NCBI GenBank assembly: GCA_035294305.1
Contig: DATGLD010000008.1
Coordinates: forward strand, 1-64,000
DNA from: DASRBN01 sp035294305
GTDB taxonomy: Bacteria; Chloroflexota; Ktedonobacteria; Ktedonobacterales; Ktedonobacteraceae
Length of the DNA: 64,000 nucleotides
Direction of reading: 5' to 3'
Shown: positions 1-8,500 of the stretch, piece after piece
Layout: every line of letters begins with the position of its first letter
Numbering within the stretch: position 1 is the first letter of the stretch
The notes under the pieces: generated by a model
The model's input: the letters and a program-made list of their open reading frames with translations, nothing else
Told to the model about the DNA's origin: nothing
Database searches by the model: none
Made by a program: the position numbers and the translations under genes

Positions 1-108
1 TTTCAAGCCCGTCTGGCAGCCAAAGTGGCCTTGCATAACTTTTGTATCTGGCTCAACCTGCGGCTTGGGCGCGATCCGTTGGCCTTTGCCGATTTGCTCG
101 ACTGGTAA
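1..108 (+). pseudogene. 3' end of a transposase gene (cut by window edge)
   Basis: The frame is open from base 1 and ends at TAA 106-108, giving 35 residues with the pattern RLAAKVALHNFCIWLN, then LGRDPLAFADLLDW. A Leu/Ala-rich helix with an Asn before a short C-terminal tail resembles the end of DDE transposases, perhaps the IS982 type; the family call is from memory and uncertain. Everything upstream lies outside the window, so it cannot be said whether the gene is intact. It converges on zwf. Inverted-repeat ends were not identified with confidence, although GTCATC/GATGAC flank bases 117-159. Confidence 0.5.
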
Positions 109-182
109 AGTCGTCATCTCAATTCACACCAAACGTTTAAGTGATGACCGCTACGAAAAAGGTAATAGATCTATTCTACCAT

Positions 183-209
183 GTAAGGGCATACCCTTGA
201 GGTCGCCCG
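183..209 (-). repeat. Dispersed repeat family A, copy 1
   Basis: Read on the minus strand this is GGGCGACCTCAAGGGT followed by ATGCCCTTAC. It is an imperfect palindrome with near copies at 1998, 6989, 12837, 39036 and 51848. It lies between zwf and the transposase fragment. Confidence 0.6.
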
Positions 210-247
210 TCGCGCACTCCCATTACCGGCATGCAGTGTTTGCCCGC

Positions 248-1798
248 TTATGGACGCCGCCACCTACGGTTATCGCGCCAGATGAACTCATCTGCCACCT
301 GCGGACCCCACGAGCCAGATTCATAGGTTGCAATCGTCTCTCGTGGCTCATTTTTCCACTCGTCCAAAATGCCCTGGATGAACGCCCATGCCGCCTCTAC
401 CTCGTCACGGCGCGTAAAGAGCGTTGAATCACCCAGCATGCAGTCAAGCAAGAGTCGCTCGTAGGCCTCGGGCTGTTCCCTAAAAAACGAGGACCCATAG
501 AAAAAGTCCATGTTGACGGAGCGAATCTGCATCTCGGTGCCCGGCACCTTCGCACCGAACTTTAGCGAAATGCCCTCATCCGGTTGAATGCGCAGCGTCA
601 GGACATTTGGCTCAACCTGCCCATGTGCCTCGCTGCGTTTGAACAGCATCAACGGCGCCTGCTTGAACTGGATCGCAATTTCGCTCACACGTTTGGGCAG
701 GTGTTTGCCGGTGCGCAGGTAAAACGGCACTCCTGCCCAGCGCCAGCTATCGATGAACACCTTCAGGGCTACATATGTTTCTGTCGTCGATGTTGGCGAA
801 ACGCCCGGCTCCTCTGTGTAGCCTGGCACCTGGCGGCCGCCCACCCAGCCGGAACCGTACTGCGCGCGTATCGTGTGCGTCAGCACATCCTGCCCGGTCA
901 GTGGTTGCAACGCGTGCAGCACCTTCACCTTTTCATCGCGCACCGCATTGGCGTCGAAAGCAATTGGCGGCTCCATTGCTACCAACGTCAGCAGTTGCAG
1001 CACGTGATTCTGCACCATATCGCGAATCGCCCCAGACTCTTCATAGTACGCGCCTCGCCCCTCCAGGCCGATATTCTCCGCCACTGTGATCTGCACATGA
1101 TCAACATAGCGCCGGTTCCACACCGGTTCAAAAATCCCGTTCGCCAGGCGAAATACCAGGATATTCTGCACCGTCTCCTTACCCAGGTAATGATCGATGC
1201 GGTACACCTGCTCCTCGCGAAATACTTTCGCCACCTGCCGGTTCAGCTCGCGTGCCGAGACCAGGTCGTGTCCAAACGGTTTCTCGATAATGATACGTGT
1301 CCATCCCTTACGACTCTTATTCAGACCCGCGGCTCCCAGATTCTGGATGATTTCCGGATACTGGCTTGGCGGCGTCGATAGGTAAAAGATGCGATTGCCG
1401 CCGGTACCTCGCTCGTGATCAAGCGCATTGAGCAGCGTGTTCAGTTTCTCGTAACCGGCCGGGCTATGAAAATCCGATTGCAAATAATGGATACCCGACG
1501 CGAAACTCTCCCAGATCTGGGGGTTTACTGGCTTCTGCCGTGAATATTGATTAATTGATTCCAGCGCCTGCTCGCGAAACTGTTCATCTGTGTACGGGCG
1601 GCGCGCGAACCCAACCACCGAAAAACCCGCCGGCAGCGGCGTCTCAAGCGCCAGATTATACAGCGCCGGCAATAATTTCCGGTGCGTCAGGTCGCCAGTG
1701 GCCCCGAATATGACCATCACGCACGGCTCAGGACTATGTTTTATGCGTAGTCCCTCTCTCAGAGGGTTAGGAGCCTCCACTACACTCCGTTGAGGCAT
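248..1798 (-). CDS. zwf: Glucose-6-phosphate 1-dehydrogenase
   Basis: Oxidises glucose-6-phosphate to 6-phosphogluconolactone with NADP+, the first step of the oxidative pentose phosphate pathway, in the cytosol. The 516-residue product has the usual family length. It shows the nucleotide-binding motif GATGDLTHRK at about 32-41, EKPFGHD at about 172-178, and the active-site signature RIDHYLGKETVQN at about 200-212, whose Asp-His pair and Lys bind substrate. The start is supported by an AAGGAG element 14 nt upstream. It lies 281 bp downstream of tal on the same strand. Coupling of zwf with the non-oxidative enzyme transaldolase is a common arrangement and suggests one pentose-phosphate unit. 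No truncation is seen. Confidence 0.97.
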   Translation of the reverse strand: MPQRSVVEAPNPLREGLRIKHSPEPCVMVIFGATGDLTHRKLLPALYNLALETPLPAGFSVVGFARRPYTDEQFREQALESINQYSRQKPVNPQIWESFASGIHYLQSDFHSPAGYEKLNTLLNALDHERGTGGNRIFYLSTPPSQYPEIIQNLGAAGLNKSRKGWTRIIIEKPFGHDLVSARELNRQVAKVFREEQVYRIDHYLGKETVQNILVFRLANGIFEPVWNRRYVDHVQITVAENIGLEGRGAYYEESGAIRDMVQNHVLQLLTLVAMEPPIAFDANAVRDEKVKVLHALQPLTGQDVLTHTIRAQYGSGWVGGRQVPGYTEEPGVSPTSTTETYVALKVFIDSWRWAGVPFYLRTGKHLPKRVSEIAIQFKQAPLMLFKRSEAHGQVEPNVLTLRIQPDEGISLKFGAKVPGTEMQIRSVNMDFFYGSSFFREQPEAYERLLLDCMLGDSTLFTRRDEVEAAWAFIQGILDEWKNEPRETIATYESGSWGPQVADEFIWRDNRRWRRP

Positions 1799-1892
1799 TC
1801 TTCATACTCTCCTTATTTCTCATTGGCTGTTCAGGGCAGCCGCCAGCCGGTATGCCGGCGATCACCCTTGCCCCCCCATTGCGTGGTATTCT

Positions 1893-1917
1893 GTAGGGAC
1901 AGGCACAAAGCCTGTCC
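1893..1917. repeat. Dispersed repeat family B (variant), hairpin
   Basis: GTAGGGACAGGC, loop ACAAA, then GCCTGTCC gives an 8-bp perfect stem (1897-1904 with 1910-1917). It is related to the GTAGGGACAG...GCCTGTCC repeats at 9941, 30936, 31014, 32746, 38776, 38925, 42073 and 45902. It lies in the 281-bp tal-zwf gap. Confidence 0.55.
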
Positions 1918-1997
1918 TTGCCGCGATGCGATCATCGCTCCCAGTCTACCTGTTGTCCTGTCTGATGCATTTGCGCCTGACTTTTCGGGTTTGGCAG

Positions 1998-2020
1998 GCG
2001 GGCGACCACAAGGGCGCGCC
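1998..2020 (+). repeat. Dispersed repeat family A, copy 2
   Basis: GCGGGCGACCACAAGGG followed by CGCGCC, in the tal-zwf gap close to the tal stop. It matches the GGGCGACC..AAGGG core of the other copies. Confidence 0.55.
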
Positions 2021-2079
2021 ACGTCATGCCGATGAGGAAGCGGCAGCAGGCAGTTCCTTTCCCGGTTGGGGGATTGAAA

Positions 2080-3222
2080 CTACCCAACCTGCTGCGCGAT
2101 TGCCTGCCGTTTCCCCTCGATGCCCTGGAAAAGTTCATGGAACGAATCGGCGAACTTTTGCACGCCCTCGTCCAGTAACTGCTGCATCACCTGGTCGTAG
2201 TGGATACCCACCCGCTCCAAAGCATCGAGTTCGGCCCTTGCCTGCGCAACGTCCTTATCTACCGTGCGACTGACCCTGCCATGGTCGCGGAAATTCTCAA
2301 TCGTCTCCAGGGGCATCGTATCCACTGTATCGGGCCCGATCAATTCCTCCGCGTACAGCACATCACGATAGGCAGGATTTTTCGTGCTCGTGCTGGCCCA
2401 AAGAACGCGCTGCAGGTGGGCCCCGGCATGTTTCAGTGACTCAAAGCGCGGCGAACCGAAAATCTGTCGAAACTCCTGGTAGACCAGCTTCGCGTTAGCA
2501 ATCGCCGCTTTTCCCTCCAGCGCCCTCAGCTTCTGCTGCTCGCCGCTTTCACTCGTCGCCTTGATCTTCTCCTCCAGCAGCTTATCCACCAGCGTATCCA
2601 CGCGGCTCACGAAGAAACTGGCAACCGAGGCAATATGGCTGATATCCTGGCCGGAAGCATTGCGGTCCTCCAGCGCCGAAATGTAGGCGTCGGCCACCTG
2701 GCGATAACTGTCGAGTGAGAAGATCAGCGTAATATTCACGTTGATCCCCTCCGCCAGTGCCTGCCGCACTGCGGGAATGCCCTCCGGCGTCGCCGGTATC
2801 TTGATCATCAGATTCGGACGATCCACCATCTTCCAAAAGCGGCGTACCTCCGAAAGCGTGCCCTCAGTATTATGCGCCAGATCAGGCGAGACCTCCAGGC
2901 TCACAAAACCATCTTGCCGGTTTGCCTTCTCATAAATCGGCCGCAGCATATCTGCCACCGTCTGAATATCGCGTATCACCAGCGCTTCGTAGATTTCGTT
3001 CGTACTCTTGCCCGCCTTAATCAGTTCTGTCATCTGCTCGTCATAGGCATGGCCATGGCTGATCGACTTTTGAAAAATCGTCGGGTTGGCCGTCACTCCG
3101 CAGATGCCATCCTCGTCCAGCAGGCGTTGGAACTGACCCGAAGTCAGTTGTTCGCGATCAATATTGTCATACCACGGACTTTGTCCCAGCTCCTTCAATT
3201 GCAATAACGGGTTCTGTGTCAT
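2080..3222 (-). CDS. tal: Transaldolase
   Basis: Transfers a dihydroxyacetone unit between sedoheptulose-7-phosphate and glyceraldehyde-3-phosphate in the non-oxidative pentose phosphate pathway. The 380-residue product has the transaldolase signature GVTANPTIFQKSI near residues 40-52 and the Schiff-base lysine context LMIKIPATPEG near residue 140. Its length and pattern fit the roughly 370-residue subgroup rather than the short fructose-6-phosphate aldolase-like type. The frame stays open 39 codons further upstream, but that extension lacks family similarity. The chosen ATG is preceded by AAAGGAG and GAGGAA. zwf follows on the same strand. Confidence 0.95.
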   Translation of the reverse strand: MTQNPLLQLKELGQSPWYDNIDREQLTSGQFQRLLDEDGICGVTANPTIFQKSISHGHAYDEQMTELIKAGKSTNEIYEALVIRDIQTVADMLRPIYEKANRQDGFVSLEVSPDLAHNTEGTLSEVRRFWKMVDRPNLMIKIPATPEGIPAVRQALAEGINVNITLIFSLDSYRQVADAYISALEDRNASGQDISHIASVASFFVSRVDTLVDKLLEEKIKATSESGEQQKLRALEGKAAIANAKLVYQEFRQIFGSPRFESLKHAGAHLQRVLWASTSTKNPAYRDVLYAEELIGPDTVDTMPLETIENFRDHGRVSRTVDKDVAQARAELDALERVGIHYDQVMQQLLDEGVQKFADSFHELFQGIEGKRQAIAQQVG

Positions 3223-3343
3223 TTCCTCATAACTCCTTTGATTGGTGCAATTCTCTCGAAAACTTCTTGCATATTCGTCCCTTTCATCATAGCACGTAAC
3301 AGGTTGCGCTTCAAATACAAGCGTGCGATGGGCGCTCATAAGG

Positions 3344-3386
3344 GTACGCTCCTACGAGTAAACGCCGTGTTCTCGCAGGAGCGTAC
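3344..3386. terminator. Hairpin between mutS and tal
   Basis: GTACGCTCCT (3344-3353) pairs perfectly with AGGAGCGTAC (3377-3386), with further CGAG/CTCG pairing inside. There is no obvious T-run on the minus strand, so it may be an mRNA-processing or stabilising hairpin rather than a full intrinsic terminator. Confidence 0.4.
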
Positions 3387-3446
3387 TACGTGCTGAATCG
3401 GCCCGCCCTCTATAGTGATTGCCCGCCACCCTTCTCATTTGCTGGC

Positions 3447-6359
3447 TCATTGCCCCTGTGCCTTTTTCTGCAACTCATATAACTTCCCAATCGCCTCAAT
3501 TGGTGTCAGCTCATCGATTACCAGAGACTTCAACTCCTCGACTACAGGATGTTGTTCCGCCGCGAACAGCGTCATCTGCATCGCCATGGGGGTCGGTAAA
3601 TCTTTCATCGCCTTACGCCGCGCCTTCGCCTCTCCCTTGCGTTCTAGCTCTTCCAGTATCTCTTCCGCGCGATGGATCACCGGGCGTGGAATGCCTGCCA
3701 GTTGTGCCACATGTACCCCGTAGCTCTTATCCGCGCCCCCTGGCACAATCTTGTGCAGGAACACCACGTGTCCCTCTTCCTCTGTAACTGCCACATTCAA
3801 GCAGCGTACGCGCGGCAGCATCCTCGCCACCTCCACCAGTTCATGGTAGTGCGTGGCAAACAGCGTGCGCGCTCCGCACCTGCGATTATTATGCAGGTAT
3901 TCAACCACCGCGCGCGCAATCGCCAGTCCATCATACGTGCTCGTCCCGCGCCCGATCTCATCAAGAATGACCAGGCTGCGCGGCGTCGCGTGATGCAAAA
4001 TATTGGCAGTCTCCACCATCTCAACCATAAATGTGCTCTGCCCCGTCGCCAGGTCATCCTGCGCCCCGATGCGCGTGAAAATGCGATCAACAATGCCAAT
4101 CGTCGCTGCCTCGGCCGGTACATAACTGCCAATCTGTGCCATCAAGGTAATCAGCGCCACCTGGCGCAAATACGTCGACTTGCCTGCCATATTCGGACCG
4201 GTAATAATCAAAATTTGCGCGTGGGTGTTAGCCAGCTCAACATCGTTGGGAATGAACGGCGTCTCACTCTGCGCCTGCTCGATTACCGGATGGCGTCCGG
4301 CAACGATATGAATGGTATCGCCATCGTTCAACTGGGGCCGGCAATAATTGTAGCGACCCGCCACCTCCGCCAGACCCAGGTATACATCGATCTCCGCCAG
4401 CGTATGCGCCGTCGCCAGGATACGTTGTGCCTGTCCCCCGATATCGGCCCGCAATTGGGCAAACAACTCGCTCTCCAAGTTATTCATGCGCTCCTGCGCG
4501 TTCAGCACCAGCGTCTCGTACTCTTTCAGATCAGAGGTGATGTAGCGCTCGCCTGAGGAAAGCGTTTGCTTGCGTACATAGTCAGGAGGAACGCGGTTCA
4601 GATTAGAGTTCGTCACCTCGATGAAATAGCCAAAAACCTTCGTATAGCCGACTTTGAGATTCGCAATCCCCGTGCGGCGCCGCTCCCGCTGCTCCAACTC
4701 AGCGATCCATTGCCGCCCATCCTGCGAGGCATGCCGGATCTTGTCCAGTTCTTCATTGTAGCCGGCCCGGATAACCCCGCCCTCGGCGGCGCTCAATGGG
4801 GGCTCCTCCACAATCGCGCGCTCGATCAGCGCAATCGTATCTTCATTATCCGCCAGCCCCTCGATCAACCGGGCTACCGACGGCATCCCCTGAGCCGCTT
4901 CGCCGGCCAGACTTGCCCGCACCTGCGCTGCCGCTCGTAGGCCTGCTGCAAGTGCCACCAGGTCGCGCGGCGTCGCGATACGCTGCCGCACACGGTTGAT
5001 GAGACGTTCGATATCGCCCGCCTTCTTTAATCCCTCCGCCAGCCGTGCCTGGATCAGTGTATTGTTCAGCAGTTCGCCGATGATTTGCTGCCTATGTTGC
5101 AAAATCTCGATGTTCAGCAACGGCTGTCCAATCCAGCGCCTTAGTAGGCGTCCACCCATCGGACTGCGCGTCTTGTCCAGCACCCATAATAAAGAACCTT
5201 TCACCGAGCCGCTGCGCCCACTCTCGAAAAGTTCAAGATTGCGCCGCGTGTGGGCATCCAGCGTCATAAACTCCGAGACAAAATACGTTTCCAGCGAGGT
5301 CAGTTGGCGCAGCAACACTTTCTGCGTCTCCTGCAGGTACGCCAGCACCGCGCCTGCTGCTCGTATTGCCAGCGGCAGGTGCGCGCAGCCAAAACCCTCC
5401 AGCGAGGCCACCTCGAAATGCGCTAACAGGCGGTGCCGGGCATCATCCTCCGTAAAATAGCGCGCATCATATGGCGTTACATGACCGGCCACCCCCTTTA
5501 AGAGCCTTGCCAATGGCGCATAGTCATCCTCCTCGTCCTCGTCCGCATCTTCATCGATCCCAATGCCCCGGCTCTTTCCCTTGTCAAACGCGCCTGCACT
5601 ATCCTCAAGCGCCTGTTCCTCTCCGGGCGCTTGTTCTCCATCCTGCCCATACGTTTTCCGCGTTGCTGCCAGCGCTGCCTTGACATCCGCGTGTGGATCC
5701 CCGTTGCTGCCCACCCGCGTCACCGCCTTCTCACTCATCACTGTTGCCAGCCAGCGCCGTTTGCGACTCTGCGCTCCCTGACGACTATAGCGCGCCTCCA
5801 CGATGACCTCCGCCGGCCCCACGCGCGCAATTTCCTGTTGCAGCGCCAGTTCCGGTTCAGGCGTGCTAAACTGCGTTGCCGCGAACTCACCCGTTGTGAT
5901 ATCCACATACGCAATTCCCACTGCCTCGCGCCCCACTACCACTCCCGCCAGGAAATTATTGCGTTTTGCCGCCAGCATCGCCGGGTCAATCACTGTACCC
6001 GGTGTCACAATCCGTATCACCTCGCGCTCAACCAGCCCCTTAGAAAGTGCCGGATCGCTCGTCTGCTCGCACACCGCCACTCGATAGCCCTTGCTCACCA
6101 GGCGCGCGATGTAACCATCCGCCGCGTGATGGGGAATGCCAGCCATGGGAGAGTACTCGCCGCGTCCAAAATCGCGCCTGGTCAGCGCAAGCTCCAACTC
6201 GCGCGCCACAATCTCCGCGTCATCGTCAAACATTTCATAAAAATCGCCCATGCGAAAGAAGAGAATGGCATCTGGATTCTGGCGCTTAATCTGTAAATAC
6301 TGCGCCCGTACAGGGCTATGCTGCTGCGGGTGCTCCTTCAGATACTCTTCGAATAACAC
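3447..6359 (-). CDS. mutS: DNA mismatch repair protein MutS
   Basis: Binds base mismatches and small loops and starts methyl-independent or MutL-dependent repair. Domain I carries the mismatch-intercalating Phe-X-Glu in FFRMGDFYEMF near residues 34-44. The C-terminal ABC-type ATPase has Walker A GPNMAGKST near residue 720 and Walker B LVILDEIGRGTSTYDG near residue 800. The protein has 970 residues against about 850-900 in the family. The excess is mainly an acidic, low-complexity stretch around residues 235-290 (runs of Asp/Glu such as DEDADEDEEDD) in the connector region. No mutL is nearby. The gene starts 13 bp after the acidic-repeat protein gene and is probably cotranscribed with it. Confidence 0.97.
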   Translation of the reverse strand: MLFEEYLKEHPQQHSPVRAQYLQIKRQNPDAILFFRMGDFYEMFDDDAEIVARELELALTRRDFGRGEYSPMAGIPHHAADGYIARLVSKGYRVAVCEQTSDPALSKGLVEREVIRIVTPGTVIDPAMLAAKRNNFLAGVVVGREAVGIAYVDITTGEFAATQFSTPEPELALQQEIARVGPAEVIVEARYSRQGAQSRKRRWLATVMSEKAVTRVGSNGDPHADVKAALAATRKTYGQDGEQAPGEEQALEDSAGAFDKGKSRGIGIDEDADEDEEDDYAPLARLLKGVAGHVTPYDARYFTEDDARHRLLAHFEVASLEGFGCAHLPLAIRAAGAVLAYLQETQKVLLRQLTSLETYFVSEFMTLDAHTRRNLELFESGRSGSVKGSLLWVLDKTRSPMGGRLLRRWIGQPLLNIEILQHRQQIIGELLNNTLIQARLAEGLKKAGDIERLINRVRQRIATPRDLVALAAGLRAAAQVRASLAGEAAQGMPSVARLIEGLADNEDTIALIERAIVEEPPLSAAEGGVIRAGYNEELDKIRHASQDGRQWIAELEQRERRRTGIANLKVGYTKVFGYFIEVTNSNLNRVPPDYVRKQTLSSGERYITSDLKEYETLVLNAQERMNNLESELFAQLRADIGGQAQRILATAHTLAEIDVYLGLAEVAGRYNYCRPQLNDGDTIHIVAGRHPVIEQAQSETPFIPNDVELANTHAQILIITGPNMAGKSTYLRQVALITLMAQIGSYVPAEAATIGIVDRIFTRIGAQDDLATGQSTFMVEMVETANILHHATPRSLVILDEIGRGTSTYDGLAIARAVVEYLHNNRRCGARTLFATHYHELVEVARMLPRVRCLNVAVTEEEGHVVFLHKIVPGGADKSYGVHVAQLAGIPRPVIHRAEEILEELERKGEAKARRKAMKDLPTPMAMQMTLFAAEQHPVVEELKSLVIDELTPIEAIGKLYELQKKAQGQ

Positions 6360-6372
6360 GTCTTCTTTTTCC

Positions 6373-7755
6373 TCACCTTCCCCAGATCTTCGCCAGCAGG
6401 CGCCAGATGAAATGAGACCTGGGCTTAGGTTCGTCCTCCTGCGCTTCTACCGGCCCCTCAATTGTTGTGGCTTCCGGTGGTTTCTGCCATTCCCATTGGG
6501 ACGCTGGCATGCTCATGGCCGCCGCAGGTTCTTCTCTTCCCGCAACATCTCCTGTAACAAGGGTATCTACCGGCCCGGAAGATTCCTCCTGGTACTCAGG
6601 CCGTTCAGGAGCGTGAGATTCGTCATCTCCCTCCTCTACGACCGCGACCTCAGCGGGAGTGGAGTATTCTCGAATCTCTGCTTCTCGAACATTAGGGCGT
6701 GTGACTTCTTCAGCAGAAAGCGGGTCTGTGACAGTAGGGAATTCTTGTATGAGAGGCTCTCCGCCCTCCTCACGCCTATCTTCGATACTGATCGTTTCTT
6801 CGTCATGTGCGAATTCTTGCAAAGCGGGTTCTTTGCTCTCCGTGTTGGTATGTTCGCTGGAGAGCATTTCCTGCACAGGCGCAAATTCCTGGAGAGCAGG
6901 CTGCTCCTCGCCAGGCGTTGAAAGATCCTCCTCGCCAGGCGCAGTTTCAAGCACAATATATTCCTGCATATCCGGCTCTTCAGCCCTTGTAAGGCCGTAT
7001 CCTTGAGGTCGCCCACCCATCCCTTCTCCTGATGGTTGCTCTTCCACCCCGCTTTCGCTATCCAGCGTTTCGTCAGCCTCTTCAGTATTTGCATCGCCGG
7101 AACCCACTTGTTCTACCTGTTCAGGTTCAATATGTTCAGCAGCTAGCGTTTGTAATTGAGCAGGTGTAATGGCGGGTCGTTTCTGCGTGATATCGAGCAA
7201 TGGATCCGCGTATTCCGCTTCTTCTCCATCTCCAGCTAGTTTCGCCAGTAGAAGTTCCTCCGCGATCTCTTCTTCATTCGACGGCAATGGCGAGGTGGTC
7301 TTCGCGCTCGCAGTCTCGGCCTCCGGTTCTTGTAGTAGCGAATCGAGCCAATCGTATGCACCCTCCAGCGCGTGTCTGCACCAGTGCTCATAATCGTCGC
7401 TCATAAAGTTTTCCAACTGCTCGCAATAATCCAGGCGTTGCATCGTCACATCCAGCCAGGCCTCGCCGCGTTCCAGCATGCGGTCAAGCAGGTCATCATC
7501 CGAAACGCCGTTCGCCTGCAGTCGTGCCAGCGCCGCCAGAGCCACAACCGATGGCCGGGCCTGCTGCAGCAATGTGGCATTTACCTCGATCTGCCGCTGT
7601 TTCTCAGCAATCGCCTTGCGCAATTCCAGCGCCTGATGGCGCTGTGCCCACTGTGAATAGCTCGCGTAGAACTCCTCGACATCTTCGCGCCTCAGTCTCG
7701 CGTAAATTTCATCGAGTTCTTTCTGCTCTATCCCACCTGTCGCGTTCTCATTCAT
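6373..7755 (-). CDS. Acidic repeat protein, function unknown
   Basis: The function is not recognised. The 460-residue protein has an N-terminal helical part (about 1-145) rich in Glu, Arg and Leu with coiled-coil character, then a long very acidic and probably disordered region. That region contains five or six degenerate units of about 20-24 residues, each starting with a hydrophobic-Gln-Glu-Phe/Tyr motif (MQEY, LQEF, LQEF, IQEF, IREY). It ends in a short basic, aromatic tail, HFIWRLLAKIWGR, which could be an amphipathic membrane anchor. The start overlaps the preceding gene by 8 nt, suggesting translational coupling. It lies between a SEDS gene and mutS. One family-A repeat (6989-7018) lies inside the frame and encodes GGRPQG. 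Confidence 0.75.
   Translation of the reverse strand: MNENATGGIEQKELDEIYARLRREDVEEFYASYSQWAQRHQALELRKAIAEKQRQIEVNATLLQQARPSVVALAALARLQANGVSDDDLLDRMLERGEAWLDVTMQRLDYCEQLENFMSDDYEHWCRHALEGAYDWLDSLLQEPEAETASAKTTSPLPSNEEEIAEELLLAKLAGDGEEAEYADPLLDITQKRPAITPAQLQTLAAEHIEPEQVEQVGSGDANTEEADETLDSESGVEEQPSGEGMGGRPQGYGLTRAEEPDMQEYIVLETAPGEEDLSTPGEEQPALQEFAPVQEMLSSEHTNTESKEPALQEFAHDEETISIEDRREEGGEPLIQEFPTVTDPLSAEEVTRPNVREAEIREYSTPAEVAVVEEGDDESHAPERPEYQEESSGPVDTLVTGDVAGREEPAAAMSMPASQWEWQKPPEATTIEGPVEAQEDEPKPRSHFIWRLLAKIWGR
6989..7018 (-). repeat. Dispersed repeat family A inside a coding sequence, copy 3
   Basis: Minus-strand GGGTGGGCGACCTCAAGG followed by ATACGGCCTTAC lies in frame in the acidic repeat protein gene, giving Gly-Gly-Arg-Pro-Gln-Gly. 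It differs from the intergenic copy at 183-209 at about four of 27 positions. Confidence 0.6.
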
Positions 7756-8488
7756 CTCCGGCGCCCTCCTCAGATGTGACAGAATCTTCCTCCTGCGTGG
7801 CTTGCGCGGCTAATTGCTTCCGCCGCTCTATCCAGCGGCGTACCAGTTCATCCGTCCGCAGGCTCTCCGAATCGTCGAAAGCAACTGTATTAGCGGCCTT
7901 CTTACGTAGCCACCATGGAACCTCCTGCTGTGGGTCAGTCTGCGCGTGTTGGTCGAAAAAGACCTGCATATCTTGAGGCAGTAAGACTATCTCCGTATCA
8001 GGTGTTGTTGCCCTCGCCTGTCGCTCCCTTACATGCGTCCCCTCCACAGCCTCCGCCGGCCCAAATTGAGGCAGCCGCCCCTGGCTTATAACTGGTGTGG
8101 CAAGAATCTCCCCATTTTGTGTTTGCCTGCCCTTGCCGCTCGCGTCTTCCCCGGAACCAACCCCATCAACGCGCCCATGCTCGTCAGCTGGCCCCCTGGC
8201 AGGCGTAAGAATATCATGGGCGGACCCATTTCTGGCCGCTCCAGCTTGCTCGGGGAATGTAGAGGGAGGTCCTTTCGTACCCAATTCCAGCAAACGTATC
8301 ACCGTATTGTGCGTTGAAATCGCCGGAAACTGGCGCGGCATCTCGCCATTGATAGCCGATTCCAAGCCTGGCGCATTGTCACCTATCGACTCCTGCAAGT
8401 GGGCCAGTTCCGCCTCGAGTCTCGCTAATTCAGCTCTCAGTTGCCGGTCAATTTCCTGGTAGTGCAGCCATTGCTGGTATTGCCCCAT
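7748..8488 (-). CDS. Coiled-coil protein, function unknown
   Basis: This 246-residue protein is not recognised. Its first 40 residues form a clear heptad-like coiled coil (QLRAELARLEAELAHLQESI). The middle is low in predicted order and rich in Gly, Ala and Asp. Near 160-225 there is a more ordered stretch with VLLPQDMQVFFDQHAQ and ELVRRWIERRKQLAAQA. No signal peptide or membrane segment is seen. It follows the SEDS gene by 12 bp and overlaps the next gene by 8 nt, so the three are probably one transcript. A role linked to envelope growth is only a neighbourhood inference. Confidence 0.7.
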   Translation of the reverse strand: MGQYQQWLHYQEIDRQLRAELARLEAELAHLQESIGDNAPGLESAINGEMPRQFPAISTHNTVIRLLELGTKGPPSTFPEQAGAARNGSAHDILTPARGPADEHGRVDGVGSGEDASGKGRQTQNGEILATPVISQGRLPQFGPAEAVEGTHVRERQARATTPDTEIVLLPQDMQVFFDQHAQTDPQQEVPWWLRKKAANTVAFDDSESLRTDELVRRWIERRKQLAAQATQEEDSVTSEEGAGDE

Positions 8489-8500
8489 GCTCTATCACAC

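Noticed and set aside
584..1381. 265-codon plus-strand open frame opposite zwf
   Set aside because: It lies fully inside zwf on the other strand, has a His/Arg/Cys-rich composition typical of antisense frames in GC-rich genes, and no ribosome site.
3672..4556. 294-codon plus-strand open frame opposite mutS
   Set aside because: Shadow frame of mutS with a His/Arg/Leu-rich composition and no family-like motifs.
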